DNA of 38,042 nt from Planctomycetota bacterium (lineage in GTDB: Bacteria; Planctomycetota; UBA1135; UBA2386), in NCBI GenBank assembly GCA_027621295.1, contig JAQCBR010000028.1, forward strand, positions 1 through 38,042. Direction: 5' to 3'. Below, one piece after another: positions 24,896-33,800 of the stretch. Positions within the stretch are counted from its first letter, which is position 1; every line of letters starts with the position of its first letter. Below the pieces are notes generated by a model. The model was not told the DNA's origin and did no database searches. It saw only the letters and a program-made list of their open reading frames with translations. A program made the translations under genes and the position numbers.

Positions 24896-26818
24896 ATGCC
24901 CGAATCCCGCTCGCACGACCGCACCGTGCCCGCAGTCGACCCTGGGACCGAACTCCCCCGCCGCAGCGCCCTCTGCGCGGCGGTTCTGGCCGTCCTCGTT
25001 GCAGCGGGCTGCGCGAGCCCTGAGACCATCACCCCGACGGCCGCACCCGTGGACCAACACAGCCGCGCCCGACCGCAGGAGGTCCGCGTCACCCATCTCG
25101 CGCTCGACCTGACGGCCGACTTCGAGGCTCGCTCTCTCGCCGGTACCGCACGACTGCGGCTCGTCCGTTCGGATCGGGCTGCCGACCTCGTGCTGGACAC
25201 CTCGCCCTCCCTGCTGGTGCGTTCGGTGAAGGGCACCGACGGGACCTCCCGACCGTTCCGGCTCGCCGAGGCCGACCCGATCCTGGGCGCGGCGCTGACG
25301 GTGCCGCTGGCGCCGGACGACGAGGAAGTGGTCATCCACTACGCGACGAGCCCGGAGGCTGCGGCCGTCCAGTGGCTCGAGCCGGCCCAGACCGCCGGAG
25401 GCGCCGCGCCTTTCCTGTTCACGCAGGGGCAGGCGATCCTCACGCGGTCCTGGATCCCGCTCCAGGACAGCCCCGGGGTCCGGCAGACCTACGAAGCGGT
25501 GATCCGGACTCCCGGTGCGCCCGGACTCCAGGCGGTGATGAGCGCCGACCAGCGCGAGGTCCTGGAGCCGGGCGTCACGCGCTTCGCGATGACGCGCCCG
25601 ATTCCCGGCTACCTGATCGCTCTGGCGATCGGCGCGCTCGAGCGCCGTGAGCTCTCCCCACGGGCTGCGGTCTGGGCCGAGTCCCCGGTCGTCGACCGAG
25701 CCGCCCGCGAGTTCGAGGACGTCGAGGCCATGATCGCCGCCTGCGAGCGGCTCTACGGCGAGTACGTCTGGGGGCGCTACGACGTGCTGGTCCTGCCGCC
25801 GTCGTTCCCGTTCGGAGGCATGGAGAACCCCTGCACGACGTTCGCGACGCCGACCATCCTCGCGGGGGACAAGTCGCTGGTCGCGCTGATCGCGCACGAG
25901 CTCGCCCACTCCTGGTCCGGCAACCTGGTGACGAATGCGACCTGGAACGACTTCTGGCTGAACGAAGGCTTCACGGTCTACGTGGAGCAGCGGATCGTCG
26001 AGGAGCTCTTCGGACCCGAGCGGAGCCGCGCGGAGACCGCCATCGGCATGCAGGGACTGCGCGAGGAGCTCACGGAGCTGCCGCTCCGCGACCAGCACCT
26101 CGTGCTCGATCTCGAAGGTCGGGACCCCGACGACGGCATGACCGCGGTCGCCTACGACAAGGGCGCAGCGCTGCTGCGCCGTCTCGAGGAGGTCCACGGC
26201 AGGGAGCGCTTCGACGCGTTCATCGGCGCCTGGTTCGAGGACCATGCGTTCGGGACCGTCACCACCGCAGACTTCGTCGACGCCATCCGTCGCCGTTTCG
26301 GTGACGCCCCAGGAACGGACCTGGACGCCTGGCTCCATGCTCCGGGCCTGCCGTCCGACGCGCCGGCCGAGGGGGACACGGGCTTCGGTCCGGTCGACGC
26401 AGCACGCGACGCGTGGCTCGCGGGCGGTGTGCTGCCGGTCACCGTCGACTACCAGACCGTGCACTGGCTGCACCTCCTGGGCTCCCTCGGTCCGGACGTC
26501 GGGCGCGACCGACTCCAGCAGCTCGACGCGGCGTTCGGACTCACGCAGTCGCAGAACGCCGAGATCCTGTTCGCGTGGCTGGTGTGCCAGCTCCGCGCGG
26601 GCTACGAGGGCCTCCCGCCGGCAGTCGACGCCAGGATCGGGTCGTTCCTCCACGACGTCGGACGTCGCAAGTTCGTCGAACCCCTGTACCGCGCCCTGGC
26701 CGACACGCCCGAGGGACGCGCCCGTGCGCTGGCGATCTACGCGACCGCGCGGCCCCGATACCACTCCGTCACCGCCCGCAGCGTCGACGCGTTCCTCACG
26801 CCCGACGGCGGCCGCTGA
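24896..26818 (+). CDS. M1 family zinc aminopeptidase, leukotriene A4 hydrolase-like, predicted lipoprotein
   Basis: This encodes 640 residues from ATG 24896. A lipoprotein signal ends in LVAAGC (Cys39). The N-terminal beta-saddle domain follows, then the catalytic domain with PPSFPFGGMENPC (the GXMEN exopeptidase motif) and the zinc site HELAH at 334-338 with Glu357 in WLNEGF, i.e. HEXXH-X18-E. NLVTNATWNDFWLNEGFTV closely follows LTA4H-type enzymes. The C-terminal 150 residues are helical, as in the LTA4H C-terminal domain (VDYQTVHWLHLLGSLG, RYHSVTARSVDAF). It should trim N-terminal residues from peptides at the envelope; epoxide hydrolase activity cannot be inferred. The redox genes start 43 nt downstream. 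Confidence 0.92.
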   Translation: MPESRSHDRTVPAVDPGTELPRRSALCAAVLAVLVAAGCASPETITPTAAPVDQHSRARPQEVRVTHLALDLTADFEARSLAGTARLRLVRSDRAADLVLDTSPSLLVRSVKGTDGTSRPFRLAEADPILGAALTVPLAPDDEEVVIHYATSPEAAAVQWLEPAQTAGGAAPFLFTQGQAILTRSWIPLQDSPGVRQTYEAVIRTPGAPGLQAVMSADQREVLEPGVTRFAMTRPIPGYLIALAIGALERRELSPRAAVWAESPVVDRAAREFEDVEAMIAACERLYGEYVWGRYDVLVLPPSFPFGGMENPCTTFATPTILAGDKSLVALIAHELAHSWSGNLVTNATWNDFWLNEGFTVYVEQRIVEELFGPERSRAETAIGMQGLREELTELPLRDQHLVLDLEGRDPDDGMTAVAYDKGAALLRRLEEVHGRERFDAFIGAWFEDHAFGTVTTADFVDAIRRRFGDAPGTDLDAWLHAPGLPSDAPAEGDTGFGPVDAARDAWLAGGVLPVTVDYQTVHWLHLLGSLGPDVGRDRLQQLDAAFGLTQSQNAEILFAWLVCQLRAGYEGLPPAVDARIGSFLHDVGRRKFVEPLYRALADTPEGRARALAIYATARPRYHSVTARSVDAFLTPDGGR

Positions 26819-26861
26819 TCCGCTGAGAGACCCCTCTTCGAGCTACCCAACACAGAGCCCC

Positions 26862-28424
26862 ATGCAGTACGGCTTCGTCATCGACCACCGGAAGTGCATC
26901 GGCTGTCACGCCTGCACGGTCGCCTGCAAGTCCGAGAACGAGGTGCCCGTCGCCAAGTTCCGGACGTGGGTCAAGTACACCGAGATCGGCAGCTTCCCGC
27001 AGGTGAAGCGCCACTTCGCGGTGCTCCGCTGCAACCAGTGCACCAACGCCCCCTGCGTCACCATCTGCCCGGTGAACGCGCTCGGCAAGCGCGGTGACGG
27101 GATCGTCGACCTCGACAAGGACGCGTGCATCGGCTGCAAGGCATGCATGCAGGCCTGCCCCTACGACGCGATCTATCTGAACGAGGACACGGGCGGCGCC
27201 GAGAAGTGCCACTACTGCGCGCACCGCGTCGAGCAGAACCTCAAGCCGGCGTGCGAGGTCGTCTGCCCCGAGGAGGCGATCATCTCGGGTGACCTCCACG
27301 ACCCGGCGAGCAAGGTCTCGAAGCTCGTCGCCGAGCTCGACACCGTCGTCCGCCGCCCCGAGCAGGGCACCGGACCGAACGTGCACTACCTCGGGATGGA
27401 CCCGGTGTCGCTGCACCCGGGGCGCGCGGCCGAACCGGAGACATACCTCTGGTCCGACCGCCGGCTGCCTCCGCCGGACATGCCGTCGGACTTCCCGATC
27501 CAGACCGACGCGCGCACCGTGCTCGACGTCAACCACGACGTGCATTGGGGCTTCAAGGTCTGGGCCTACCTCTGGACGAAGGGTGTTTCCGCGGGCGCTG
27601 CGATCCTCGCTCCGCTGTGGGCCGCGGGCGCGGCACCGGGCTTCGCGCGGGACTACGCGCCGGAGGTGCTCGCGCTCACGTTCCTGGTGGTCACGCTCGG
27701 TCTCCTGATCGCCGACCTGAAGCGGCCCCAGTACTTCTTCCGCCTGATGACCCGGCCGAACACGAAGAGCTGGCTCGTCAAGGGCGGCTGGGTGCTGAGC
27801 GCATTCGGCGGCGTGACCGCAGCCGTGATCGCCTGCCGGTTCCTCGGCTACGGTGAGCTCGCCGACCAGCTGCGGATCGCGAACGTCCCGCTCGGCGTGC
27901 TGACCGCGATCTACACCGCATTCTTGTTCGCGCAGTGCGAGGGGCGGGACCTGTGGCAGGACGTCAGCAAGCTGTCGATCCAGCTGGCCGCCCAGGCGCT
28001 GATGCTCGGCGGAGCGTTCCTGCTGCCGTTCGCCAGCGGGCTCGGAGCGAGCGAGATCGGCTACATCCTCGGCCCAGCCTCCGTCGGCTTCGGCGGGGAC
28101 ATCGCGCTGCTGGCCCTGTGGATCGGCACCGCCGGCCACGTCCTGGTCGCCGTCGCCAAGATCCGCGGCAGCTACGCGACCGACAACGCCCGGCAGGCGG
28201 TGGCGCTCCTCCCGCGCATCCCCGTGATCGACGGCGGCGAGCTGTCGGCTTTCCGCGTCGGTCTCTGGCTCTCGACCGCGGCGCCGATCTTCGCGGTGAC
28301 CGCCGCCGTGCTCGGCGTCACCGGCGTGGCGACCTCCGTCGCCGCTCTGTCCGTCGCCTCGGTGGGCCTGGTCCTCTACGAGAAGGCGTTCGTCCGCGCC
28401 GCGCAGCTGCCGCCGCTGTCCTGA
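26862..28424 (+). CDS. Four-cluster ferredoxin fused to an NrfD/PsrC-type membrane subunit
   Basis: This encodes 520 residues. Residues 1-150 are a DmsB/PsrB-type electron-transfer subunit with all 16 cysteines for four [4Fe-4S] clusters: CIGCHACTVAC at 12, CNQCTNAPCVTIC at 57, CIGCKACMQAC at 89, and CHYC at 116 with CEVVC at 131. A linker (about 150-225) leads to eight hydrophobic spans from 231 to the end, matching NrfD/PsrC (HWGFKVWAYLWTKGVSAGA, LIADLKRPQYFFRLMTRPN, FLFAQCEGRDLW). Normally these are separate subunits. There is no signal peptide, so the clusters should face the cytoplasm. The molybdopterin subunit follows after 59 nt, so together they form a quinone-linked complex. Confidence 0.92.
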   Translation: MQYGFVIDHRKCIGCHACTVACKSENEVPVAKFRTWVKYTEIGSFPQVKRHFAVLRCNQCTNAPCVTICPVNALGKRGDGIVDLDKDACIGCKACMQACPYDAIYLNEDTGGAEKCHYCAHRVEQNLKPACEVVCPEEAIISGDLHDPASKVSKLVAELDTVVRRPEQGTGPNVHYLGMDPVSLHPGRAAEPETYLWSDRRLPPPDMPSDFPIQTDARTVLDVNHDVHWGFKVWAYLWTKGVSAGAAILAPLWAAGAAPGFARDYAPEVLALTFLVVTLGLLIADLKRPQYFFRLMTRPNTKSWLVKGGWVLSAFGGVTAAVIACRFLGYGELADQLRIANVPLGVLTAIYTAFLFAQCEGRDLWQDVSKLSIQLAAQALMLGGAFLLPFASGLGASEIGYILGPASVGFGGDIALLALWIGTAGHVLVAVAKIRGSYATDNARQAVALLPRIPVIDGGELSAFRVGLWLSTAAPIFAVTAAVLGVTGVATSVAALSVASVGLVLYEKAFVRAAQLPPLS

Positions 28425-28483
28425 TCCGCACCGCAACTCCCGCCCTGACACCCGCTCGAAGAGCACATCCTCGAAGATCGCCG

Positions 28484-31270
28484 ATGACGAGCCCCGAACC
28501 CGAAGGCATGCGCGTGACTCCGTTGGAGTCCTTCCCGCCGCCGGAGCGCTGGCACGATTGGACAGAACTGGACGCGAAGGCCTGGCCTCGCCGTGTGGAG
28601 CGGAACTACGCGATCGTGCCGACGATCTGCTTCAACTGCGAAGCGGCGTGCGGCCTCGTCGCCTACATCGACAAGAAGGACGGAGAGATCCAGAAGGTCG
28701 AGGGGAACCCCTACCACCCAGGTTCCCGCGGGCGGAACTGTGCGAAGGGACCGGCGACGATCAACCAGGTCCAAGACGCCGACCGCATCCTCTTCCCGCT
28801 CAAGCGCGTCGGCGCGCGCGGGAGCGGCGAGTTCGTCCGGGTCACGTGGGACGAGGTGCTGGACGACATCGCCGGCCGGATGCGCAAGGCCATCCAGGAA
28901 GGGCGACTGACCGAGATCATGTACCACATCGGTCGCCCCGGCGCGGATGGCTACATGGATCGTGTGCTCCAGTCGTGGGGCGTCGACGGACACAACAGCC
29001 ACACCAACGTCTGCTCGGCGTCGGCGCGTCTGGGCTACACGCTGATGGTCGGGCACGACCGCCCGTCCCCCGACTACGCGAACGCGCAGTTCATCCTGCT
29101 GATCAGCGCGCACCTGGAGACCGGGCACTACTTCAACCCGCACGCGCAGCGGATCCAGGAAGCCAAGATGAAGGGCGCCAAGATCGCGGCGTGCGACATC
29201 CGGCTCTCCAACACCGCGAGCATGGCGGACCACTGGCTGCCGACGCGGCCGGGCACCGAGGCGATGATGCTGCTCGGCATGTGCCGGGTGATCCTCGACG
29301 AGGGCCTGCAGGACGATCGTTTCCTGGAGACCTGGGCCGACTGGCGGGGATGGCTCGCTGCGCACGGCGGAGAGGGCGGGAGCTACCAGGACTTCCTCGA
29401 GAGCCTCAAGACCCACTACGCGTCGATCACCGCGGAGTCGGCGGCCGCGGAGTGCGGACTTCCCGTCGCGCAGCTCGTCACGGTGGCCCGCGAGATCGCC
29501 GCGGCCGGCTCTCGATTCTCTGCGCACGTGTGGCGCAACGCCGCGTCGGGCAACGAGGGTGGCTGGGAAGTGGCGCGCTGCCTCCAGCTGCTGACCACGC
29601 TGGTCGGCGCGGTCGGCACGGTCGGCGGCACCAACCCCAACGGCTGGAACAAGTTCGTCGCCAAGCCGTTCAAGTCGCCGCCGCCCCAGCAGGTCTGGAG
29701 CGAGCTGCTCTATCCCTCCGAGTGGCCGCTCGCCCACCACGAGCTCAGCTTCCTGCTCCCCCACCTGCTGAAGACGGGGCGCGGCAAGATCGACACCTAC
29801 TTCACGCGGGTCTACAACCCGGTGTGGACCAACCCGGACGGCCTCGTCTGGGTGGAGGCACTCCGCGACGAGGCGATGGTCGGCTGCCACGCGGCGCTGA
29901 CGCCGACGTGGAACGAGACCGCGCGCTGGGCGGACTACGTGCTGCCGATGGGCGTCGCCACCGAGCGCCACGACCTGATGAGCCAGGAGACCCACGCGGC
30001 ACAGTGGATCGGCTTCCGTCAGCCGGTCATGCGTCGCTACCTGGAGCTCCAGGGCAAGTCGGTCGAGTGGACCTACGAAGCGAACCCCGGGGAGGTCTGG
30101 GAGGAGGACGAGTTCTGGATCGCGCTGTCGTGGCGCATCGACCCGGACGGCTCGCTCGGAATCCGCCAGTGGTTCGAATCGCCCTACCGTCCGGGCGAGC
30201 GGATCACGATCGACGAGTACTACCGCTTCATCTTCGAGAACTCGGTGCCGGGACTCCCCGAGGCCGCCGCGGCGGAAGGACTCGAGCCGCTCGAGTACAT
30301 GAAGAGCCACGGCGCGTTCCTGATCCGCGAGAACGTCTACGAGAGCTTCAAGACCCCGCTCCCCCAGGACGTGATCGAGAAGGCCGAGTCGGTGGACGCC
30401 GCGGGACAGGTGCGCGCCGGGGGCCAGATCGTCGGCGTCGTCGACGAGGACGGCGTCGCCTGCGCGGGCTTCCCGACGCCCAGCCGTCGTATCGAGATCC
30501 ATGCCTCGGTGCTCACCGAGTGGAAGTGGCCCGAGCTCGCGGACCCGGGCTACATCCAGAGCCACGTCCACGAGGACAACCTCGATCGGGAGAAGAACGA
30601 GTTCGCGCTCGTGTCGACGTTCCGTCTGCCGACGCTCATCCACACGCGGTCCGCGAACTCGAAGTGGCTCACCGAGCTCTCGAACACGAACCCTGTGTGG
30701 ATCCACACCTCCGACGCAGCGCGACTCGGCGTTCGCACGGGTGATCTGGTCCGGGTCTCGACCCGCATCGGCTACTACGTGAACAAGGCCTGGGTGACCG
30801 AAGGCATCCGCCCCGGCGTCGTCGCGTGCAGCCACCACATGGGGCGCTTCCGCCAGAAGGGCGGCGCCGAGCCGGATACCAACCGCTGGCAGCAGCACGA
30901 GAGCGACATGCAGGAGGTCGGGCCCGGGCAGTGGCGCATCCGCCGCTGCGGGCAGGTCTCCGCATTCGACAGCTCCGACCCGGACAGTCGTCGGGTCTGG
31001 TGGCGCGATGGCGGTGTCCACCAGAACTTCACGTTCCCGGTCCAGCCCGACCCGGTCTCCGGCATGCACTGCTGGCACCAGAAGGTCACCGTCGAGAAGG
31101 CCGCGTCGGACGATCGCTACGGCGACACGTTCGTGGACACCAACCTTTCGATGCAGGTGTTCGAGGAGTGGCGTGCTCGCGCCCGCCCCGCTCCGGGCCC
31201 CGACGGGCTCCGGCGTCCGCTCCACTTCAAGCGCGTCGTCCGACCGGCCGAGCACACGTTCCGGCTGTGA
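28484..31270 (+). CDS. Molybdopterin oxidoreductase catalytic subunit (DMSO reductase superfamily, PsrA/PhsA/SoeA-like)
   Basis: This encodes 928 residues. The N-terminal cluster site is CFNCEAACG at 49-57 plus Cys86 (CX2CX3CX29C), typical for one [4Fe-4S]. The Mo/W-bisPGD domain runs on (RLTEIMYHIGRPGADGYM; HTNVCSASARLGY with Cys177 as candidate metal ligand, as in PsrA/PhsA/ArrA types). ACDIRLSNTASMADHWLPTRPG is the cofactor-binding loop. The C-terminal molydopterin dinucleotide-binding domain holds RLPTLIHTRSANSKWLTEL and WIHTSDAARLGVRTGD. No Tat twin-arginine signal is present in the first 50 residues, so the enzyme is predicted to be cytoplasmic. The substrate (sulfite, polysulfide, thiosulfate, arsenic or other) cannot be told. 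The start has only a weak upstream purine stretch. Confidence 0.92.
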   Translation: MTSPEPEGMRVTPLESFPPPERWHDWTELDAKAWPRRVERNYAIVPTICFNCEAACGLVAYIDKKDGEIQKVEGNPYHPGSRGRNCAKGPATINQVQDADRILFPLKRVGARGSGEFVRVTWDEVLDDIAGRMRKAIQEGRLTEIMYHIGRPGADGYMDRVLQSWGVDGHNSHTNVCSASARLGYTLMVGHDRPSPDYANAQFILLISAHLETGHYFNPHAQRIQEAKMKGAKIAACDIRLSNTASMADHWLPTRPGTEAMMLLGMCRVILDEGLQDDRFLETWADWRGWLAAHGGEGGSYQDFLESLKTHYASITAESAAAECGLPVAQLVTVAREIAAAGSRFSAHVWRNAASGNEGGWEVARCLQLLTTLVGAVGTVGGTNPNGWNKFVAKPFKSPPPQQVWSELLYPSEWPLAHHELSFLLPHLLKTGRGKIDTYFTRVYNPVWTNPDGLVWVEALRDEAMVGCHAALTPTWNETARWADYVLPMGVATERHDLMSQETHAAQWIGFRQPVMRRYLELQGKSVEWTYEANPGEVWEEDEFWIALSWRIDPDGSLGIRQWFESPYRPGERITIDEYYRFIFENSVPGLPEAAAAEGLEPLEYMKSHGAFLIRENVYESFKTPLPQDVIEKAESVDAAGQVRAGGQIVGVVDEDGVACAGFPTPSRRIEIHASVLTEWKWPELADPGYIQSHVHEDNLDREKNEFALVSTFRLPTLIHTRSANSKWLTELSNTNPVWIHTSDAARLGVRTGDLVRVSTRIGYYVNKAWVTEGIRPGVVACSHHMGRFRQKGGAEPDTNRWQQHESDMQEVGPGQWRIRRCGQVSAFDSSDPDSRRVWWRDGGVHQNFTFPVQPDPVSGMHCWHQKVTVEKAASDDRYGDTFVDTNLSMQVFEEWRARARPAPGPDGLRRPLHFKRVVRPAEHTFRL

Positions 31271-31290
31271 CCGGCTGAAGCTCGAGCCGG
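31271..31290 (+). terminator. Hairpin directly after the molybdopterin oxidoreductase stop
   Basis: CCGGCT (31271-31276) pairs with AGCCGG (31285-31290) with an 8-nt loop, beginning at the base after the TGA. There is no T-tract. It sits in the 67-nt gap between convergent units. Confidence 0.5.
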
Positions 31291-31337
31291 CGTCCGCCGC
31301 GGGCTCTTCGGCACGCGTCGGCACCTAGCGGCGGCAC

Positions 31338-32366
31338 CTAGCGGTGGCAGGAGTTGCAGTCGGCGCCGTTGTCCACGTGCGGTAGCGGGGCGCCGAGCCC
31401 GTGGCACAGGCGGCAGTTCATGCTGGCGACGTGGTCCGGAGGCTTGGGCGCGGCGGTCCGATGGCTCGGCGTGCTCTTGTGGCACGTCGCGCAGGAGCCA
31501 GACAGCAGCGGCTCATGGCAACCTATGCAGTGCGTGCTCCTGGCGCCGCCCCAGGAACCCGAGTGCGACAACGGTCGCGTCTCCTGGTGGCAGCGATCGC
31601 AGGACTCGGCGCGGTGGCAAGCGGAGCAGCTGTCGCGATCGATGCTCGCCTGGATGCCGTGCCCGCGGAGCCGGAACTGGTTCGTGTGGCTCGCGGGCTG
31701 GGTCTCCTGGTGGCATGTCTGGCAGGACTGCTCGGTGTGGCACAGCGTGCAGTCCTGGACGCGGTCCTCGGGCCTCGCGCGGAAGATCGACCCGTGGACC
31801 CGCATCCAGTTCTGGCTGTGGGTCCACGGCGCCTGGTCAGCCGCGTACGCGGTGTGGCAGGTCGTACACTCGTTGGGCTTCGACCGGACCGCGTGGCAGT
31901 CCACGCAAGCGTCCATCGACACCCGAACGTCGGACGAAATGGAGTCGGTCGCCTCGATCTCGCCGTGGCAGGCCGCGCAGTCGAGCTCGCCTTCGGTCAC
32001 GTGACGCAGATGCGAGAACAGCGTCTCTTCCGGAAGCCGCGCAAGGCTCCGCGCGAGGTAGCGACCCTCTTCGTCGAAGAGCGTCGCTATGCGCTTCTCG
32101 GGCGGAGTGTCTTCGTCCTCCATCGACTCGTGGCAGAGCATGCAGCCGCCCATCGCCGGCATGCCCGGCGCATCCGAGTCCTCGATGCCCATGTGGCAGT
32201 CCCCACAGTCGAGCCCCTCCTCGACGTGGATGCGGTGGCTGAACGCCATCCGCCCATCCCCCCGGTCGAGCACTCCCACCAGCGCACAGCCGGTGATCCC
32301 GACCGCCGACAGAGCGGCGAGCAGCCGCATCCCGGGCGACCACGTTCCGTGCCTCAGAAGCGCCAT
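31338..32366 (-). CDS. 13-heme c-type cytochrome, predicted lipoprotein
   Basis: This encodes 342 residues. Thirteen CXXCH motifs begin at residues 54, 75, 130, 154, 167, 206, 215, 247, 256, 280, 292, 318 and 337, about one heme per 26 residues; the last ends the protein (CNSCHR). The signal MRLLAALSAVGITGC (13-27) carries a lipobox, so Cys27 is probably acylated. The first part has FSHRIHVEEGLDCGDCH and FSHLRHVTEGELDCAACH, like cytochrome c3/c7-type folds. From 206 to about 300 paired motifs recur in a repeat ending in HQETxPxSH. Its ATG overlaps the beta-barrel stop by 13 nt. An outer-membrane electron-transfer role with the barrel is inferred. Confidence 0.95.
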   Translation of the reverse strand: MALLRHGTWSPGMRLLAALSAVGITGCALVGVLDRGDGRMAFSHRIHVEEGLDCGDCHMGIEDSDAPGMPAMGGCMLCHESMEDEDTPPEKRIATLFDEEGRYLARSLARLPEETLFSHLRHVTEGELDCAACHGEIEATDSISSDVRVSMDACVDCHAVRSKPNECTTCHTAYAADQAPWTHSQNWMRVHGSIFRARPEDRVQDCTLCHTEQSCQTCHQETQPASHTNQFRLRGHGIQASIDRDSCSACHRAESCDRCHQETRPLSHSGSWGGARSTHCIGCHEPLLSGSCATCHKSTPSHRTAAPKPPDHVASMNCRLCHGLGAPLPHVDNGADCNSCHR

Positions 32367-33760
32367 ACACCCCTCACCCGCAGCGTGTGGAAGTCGTCGA
32401 TCTCGTTCTCTTCGAACTCGTAGCCGAAGTCGAAGGCCAGCTCATCCCCGATCTCCCGCCCCAAGCGCACGTAGTAGGTCCGCACGTCGTCGCGCTCGGT
32501 GTTCGTGAACATGTCGTACTTGTACAGCGCGAAGTAGGACCCGACGGAGCTGCTCCAACCGCTGAACACCGGCCGCGAGACGTCGAAGCCGAAGCTCCGC
32601 ACGTCACGCTCGTCGGAGTACCACAGGTCCGACAGCAGGGAGACGGTCAGATCGTCCCAGAGGACGTCGTTCAGCCGCAGGTTCGCGTAGCCACGCTCGT
32701 AGTCGCGATTGAACTGCCCGACGTCGTCGTCGTCCTGGACCCGCCGCACGTCGAATCCCAGGTCCAGGGCGACGTGCTCTCCGAGCCCTCGCGAGACCAT
32801 CGCCCCGATCTGCGTGTACGGAAACAGCTCGAGCAGCGCGTTGTAGTACGGGTCCAACTCGTTGACGAGGTCGAGCTGCGTCTCGAGGAGCTGGTAGTAG
32901 GTGAGCCGAGCCATCCAGTCGCCCTCGGCATCGGCGTAGACCAGCCGTCCCTGGACGTCCCGATCGCGGTCGTCGAGGCGCGTGTAGCCGCCCTCCGCAC
33001 GCAGGTCGTCCCCGAGCCCCTGCCACAGACGCACGGCGAGGAGGTCGTTCTCCGCGGCCGCGAAACGGGGCTCGTCCTCCAGGTACAGATAGTCGAACCG
33101 GACGCGAGCCTTCGCCCAGGGCCTCGCCTCGGCGTAGAGCCCCGCCGCCCAGTCGCCCTGCTGGCTCGATTCGTACAGGCGCGCGGACGACCCTCCGAAC
33201 GCACCGAACACGACGTCGAGATCACCGGCTGGCTCCGTCTCCAGATGGAGCCCGTCCAGGAAGACCTGGACCGGCGTGTCGGCCAGCCACTGTCGACCGA
33301 TGCGCACCCTGCGCATCCCCTCGTGACCGTGGAGATCGACGTAGGCGTCGTAGAGGAAGCCGACCACGTCGCCGTTCCAGGTGTCGATGAGGTCGGCGAA
33401 CTCCGCGTCCCCCCTCTCCAGATTCGCGACGACCCGCCCCAGGAAGTGGAACGTGGCCGTTTCCGGGTCGCCCAGGTCTGCTTGCAGCGTCGTGTAGAGC
33501 TTGTGGTCCGAGGTCGATCTGGCGAAGCGGCCGACGTAGCGCATCGAGAGTCGCCCGTCGAAGAGGTCCTGTCCGCTGGCGCTGTCGACGACCGTCTGGG
33601 ATGTCTCTGCCGGGGCAGCGGGTTCCTGCCATGCGCTCGCGCGGAGACCCCCGCCGGCAACGAGGACGAGCAGCAGAGCGAGGCTCGGTCCCGAAGGCAC
33701 CGAGCGACGTCTCAAGCCCTGCATGGTCGACGCGACGCTGGAACCGGAGTTTGAGAACAT
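32354..33760 (-). CDS. Outer-membrane beta-barrel protein (porin-like partner of the 13-heme cytochrome)
   Basis: This encodes 468 residues; an ATG at 33724 would give a cleaner signal peptide (MQGLRRRSVPSG then LALLLVLVAGG, cut near ASA). The mature part is nearly all alternating amphipathic strands with turns rich in Asp/Gly (ARVRFDYLYLEDEPRFAA, GDWMARLTYYQLLETQLDL, VALDLGFDVRRVQDDDD, TYYVRLGREIGDELAFDFGYEF). It ends in VRGVWRF, the aromatic C-terminus recognised by the BAM machinery. There are no cysteine motifs. It is shorter than MtrB/PioB (650 or more residues), nearer to porins of Geobacter-type conduits. Overlap with the cytochrome gene suggests the two act together. Confidence 0.88.
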   Translation of the reverse strand: MFSNSGSSVASTMQGLRRRSVPSGPSLALLLVLVAGGGLRASAWQEPAAPAETSQTVVDSASGQDLFDGRLSMRYVGRFARSTSDHKLYTTLQADLGDPETATFHFLGRVVANLERGDAEFADLIDTWNGDVVGFLYDAYVDLHGHEGMRRVRIGRQWLADTPVQVFLDGLHLETEPAGDLDVVFGAFGGSSARLYESSQQGDWAAGLYAEARPWAKARVRFDYLYLEDEPRFAAAENDLLAVRLWQGLGDDLRAEGGYTRLDDRDRDVQGRLVYADAEGDWMARLTYYQLLETQLDLVNELDPYYNALLELFPYTQIGAMVSRGLGEHVALDLGFDVRRVQDDDDVGQFNRDYERGYANLRLNDVLWDDLTVSLLSDLWYSDERDVRSFGFDVSRPVFSGWSSSVGSYFALYKYDMFTNTERDDVRTYYVRLGREIGDELAFDFGYEFEENEIDDFHTLRVRGVWRF

Positions 33761-33800
33761 GTCCGGCCGCGCAGACGACCGCAGGGTGCCGTTGTTTTCC

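Noticed and set aside
26796..28466. A 556-codon open frame on the minus strand
   Set aside because: Antisense to the ferredoxin-NrfD gene, with no recognisable domain.
28484..31270. Naming the molybdoenzyme SoeA, ArrA, TtrA or PsrA
   Set aside because: Cys177 and the lack of a Tat signal narrow the options but do not decide between these groups. A tree is needed.
28376..31324. A 982-codon open frame on the minus strand
   Set aside because: Antisense to the molybdopterin oxidoreductase, whose plus-strand protein has clear motifs throughout. The minus frame has none.
32354..33760. MtrB/PioB assignment for the barrel
   Set aside because: The protein is too short and has no N-terminal CXXC. 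Only a general porin-like partner can be supported.
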